From NCBI GenBank assembly GCA_020721085.1, contig DYNJ01000007.1:1-33811 (forward strand): 33,811 bases of DNA. The letters are read 5' to 3'. Positions 32,024 through 33,811 of this stretch are shown piece by piece. The position numbers and the translations under genes are program-made. The notes below the pieces were generated by a model. It was not told where the DNA came from. It saw only the letters and a program-made list of their open reading frames with translations, and searched no databases. The stretch is from Sulfurovum sp. (lineage in GTDB: Bacteria; Campylobacterota; Campylobacteria; Campylobacterales; Sulfurovaceae). Each line of letters starts with the position of its first letter. Position 1 is the stretch's first letter.

Positions 32024-33688
32024 TTATCTCTTGCTTTTCAATTGGTCTTTCAAAATATCGCCCAAAGTCATGCTGTCATCTTGAGCTAGATTCAACTTAT
32101 CCATCGCATCTCTCTCTTCTTGACGCTCCAATCTTTTGACAGAAACACGGATCTTGCCGTTTTTGGCATCTATAAAGCTGATAACACCTTTGATCTCTTG
32201 AGCGTTGCTGATCTCTTCAGCTTTGAGAGGATGAAGGTCTTCAGTTCTTATTAGAGCATCTACGCCCTCTTCAAGCGCCACAAAAACGCCAAAATCTTTG
32301 ATATCTTTGACCTTGCCGGTGACGATATCGCCTATTTTATGCTTGGCTACGAAAGTACTTACAGGAGAGCTTTCGAGTGCTTTTCTGCTTAGAGAAACCT
32401 TTCCTGCATCTTTATCCACCTTGATGATCTTTACCTCTATCTCATCGCCGACTTTCAAAAGATTTTTGGCATTTTGACTCTTGTCCCATGAAACCTCCTG
32501 GTTATGCAACAATCCTTCAACAATGCCGATCTTGACAAATGCACCAAAATCTGTAATAGAAGAAACTGTACCTTTGACAACCTCTCCAGCCTTATGAGCC
32601 GAAATAAACTGATCGATCGGCTGCGGTAAAAGGTTTTTGAGGCTTACTCTGAGCCTTCTGCCCTCTTTGTCTATCTCAATCACTTCTACATTGATCTCAT
32701 CACCTATTGTGAGGTAATCTTTGGGATGTTTGACATTCTTGTCCCATGAAACCTCTGATACATGCAAAAACGCCTCAAGCTCCTCTCCCAGATCGACAAA
32801 CACACCATACGGCTCAATATTACTCACAACCGCCTTGACAGAATCGCCCACGCCGATGATGTTATCGATCTGCTTCCATGGATCAGGATTGGCATCTTTG
32901 ATCGAAAGAGAAAGATGTCCTCGCTTTTTATCATATTCAAGCGCGATCACATTGACGGTATCGCCATCGCTGAAATATTTTGAAGGGTTGATAGGACCCT
33001 TGTGAGAGATTTGCGAATAGTGCACCAATCCGTCGATACCGCCGACATCGACAAACATACCATAGCTTGTGATCTTTTTGATAACTCCCTGGACTATCTC
33101 CTTGCTCTCCAAAAGCTTGTCAACGATCTCTTGAACCTTGCCTCTTTCGCGCTCGATAAGCTCTTTGCGAGATACAACAATAGAACTTTTTTCAGGATCT
33201 ACTTTGACGATCAGCGCTTTGACTTTTTTGCCTACAGGATCAACTTTGTCGCTAAGATAAGAGAGTGTTTTGGGCATGAAAAACTCTAACCCGTCGCACT
33301 CGACGACATAACCGCCTTTATTTTTCTTGGTAACGACACCGTCGATAATATACTCTTGCTCTTCATCATACTCTTTGATAAAAGTATTGAGTGCAGCTCT
33401 TTTTTTCGCCATATCGTAAGAGATGAGGGGTCTGCCGTTTTTATTGCCTGTCACAACCACTTCGATTTTATCGCCCACTTTAAAAGCAAGCTGACCATCC
33501 TCATCTTTGAGTTGTTCCAGCGAAAGAAGCGCCTCATTTTTTCTTCCGATATCAACGATAGCATCACTCTCATTGATTTTGACAATTACACCTTCAACTA
33601 ACTCATTTTTAGAATCTGATTTTCTAAACGACTCCTCAAGCATCGCCCCAAAATCAACATCTTCTATTTCGATATCTTCGAACTTCAT
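32024..33688 (-). CDS. rpsA: 30S ribosomal protein S1
   Basis: mRNA-binding ribosomal protein S1, 554 aa from ATG 33688. The ORF-track start three codons earlier is less likely, because AAGGA lies upstream of this ATG and relatives begin with an acidic lead such as MKFEDIEIEDVDFG. Six S1 (OB-fold) repeats are visible, beginning near residues 35 (GVIVKINESDAIVDIG), 115 (GVVTKKNKGGYVVECDG), 200 (GVIKKITSYGMFVDVGG), 285 (AVVSNIEPYGVFVDLG), 370 (GTVSSITDFGAFVKIG) and 455 (GKVKDIKDFGVFVALEEG). The first two are the divergent, ribosome-binding type. It is the first gene before serA. Confidence 0.95.
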   Translation of the reverse strand: MKFEDIEIEDVDFGAMLEESFRKSDSKNELVEGVIVKINESDAIVDIGRKNEALLSLEQLKDEDGQLAFKVGDKIEVVVTGNKNGRPLISYDMAKKRAALNTFIKEYDEEQEYIIDGVVTKKNKGGYVVECDGLEFFMPKTLSYLSDKVDPVGKKVKALIVKVDPEKSSIVVSRKELIERERGKVQEIVDKLLESKEIVQGVIKKITSYGMFVDVGGIDGLVHYSQISHKGPINPSKYFSDGDTVNVIALEYDKKRGHLSLSIKDANPDPWKQIDNIIGVGDSVKAVVSNIEPYGVFVDLGEELEAFLHVSEVSWDKNVKHPKDYLTIGDEINVEVIEIDKEGRRLRVSLKNLLPQPIDQFISAHKAGEVVKGTVSSITDFGAFVKIGIVEGLLHNQEVSWDKSQNAKNLLKVGDEIEVKIIKVDKDAGKVSLSRKALESSPVSTFVAKHKIGDIVTGKVKDIKDFGVFVALEEGVDALIRTEDLHPLKAEEISNAQEIKGVISFIDAKNGKIRVSVKRLERQEERDAMDKLNLAQDDSMTLGDILKDQLKSKR

Positions 33689-33723
33689 CCGCCACATCCT
33701 TATGTTAAACCAATTTTGTCGTA

Positions 33724-33729
33724 ATTATA
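33724..33729 (-). promoter_or_regulatory. Probable -10 element of rpsA-serA
   Basis: The minus strand reads AAAGTGTATAATTACG, a perfect TATAAT 36 nt upstream of the rpsA start. The rest of the right edge (33730-33811) has no gene that I can support. Confidence 0.5.
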
Positions 33730-33811
33730 CACTTTTAAGATTAAAGGTCGCCTCTAAAGGGCATCTCTAAAAACCCCTTAATGGATATAGAAGCCTAAAT
33801 TTTGGATAAAT

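Noticed and set aside
1-33811. CRISPR arrays, tRNA or rRNA genes
   Set aside because: No regularly spaced repeats and no tRNA- or rRNA-like sequences were seen in the intergenic regions by eye. A covariance-model search could not be run.

Overview
The window looks like a chromosomal segment of a Campylobacterota (Epsilonproteobacteria) chemolithoautotroph of the Sulfurimonas/Sulfuricurvum/Sulfurovum type. This is inferred from a TCA-type cluster (sucC, two-subunit class I fumarase, malate dehydrogenase, monomeric isocitrate dehydrogenase) of the kind used in the reductive TCA cycle, futalosine-pathway menaquinone synthesis (mqnE), an rpsA-serA pair as known from Helicobacter, and sigma70 promoters that mostly show a good -10 (TATAAT) without a clear -35. 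No species can be assigned from the sequence alone.

Layout. 1-6532 (minus strand): sucC (partial), a hairpin terminator, fumarase beta and alpha, two tandem malate dehydrogenase paralogs that differ at the cofactor-determining position, a trio of small palindromic repeats, and icd. 6678-11345 (minus): dnaE and mqnE. 11404-16522 (plus): glnD and glmS separated by 2 nt, then a polysaccharide-deacetylase-like protein. 16531-17387 (minus): a small acidic protein and ribA. 17493-18476 (plus): hemB.

18477-23506 is an AT-richer accessory island inserted between hemB and the DJ-1/efp pair. Its left part is decayed: a headless CopG/BrnA-like antitoxin end, a 41-aa unpredicted small ORF, a Fic-domain fragment with an altered motif, a frameshifted small ORF and an unrecognised truncated ORF. 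Its right part has two apparently intact, convergent AbiE-like nucleotidyltransferase modules. The first is a three-gene operon (DUF6471-type small protein, AbiEi-C-terminal-like protein, AbiEii). The second is an HTH protein plus nucleotidyltransferase operon with a perfect 23-bp palindrome over its promoter. The island also carries a 41-bp direct repeat about 3.8 kb apart, a diverged copy of the DJ-1 3' end, and an exact 64-bp piece of efp. These point to repeated insertion and recombination at the 3' end of the DJ-1 gene.

23507-33811 (minus) returns to core genes: DJ-1/PfpI protein, elongation factor P, a tolC-adaptor-RND efflux operon whose permease is encoded as two half-proteins, then serA and rpsA. 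No rRNA, tRNA, CRISPR array, transposase or integrase was recognised.
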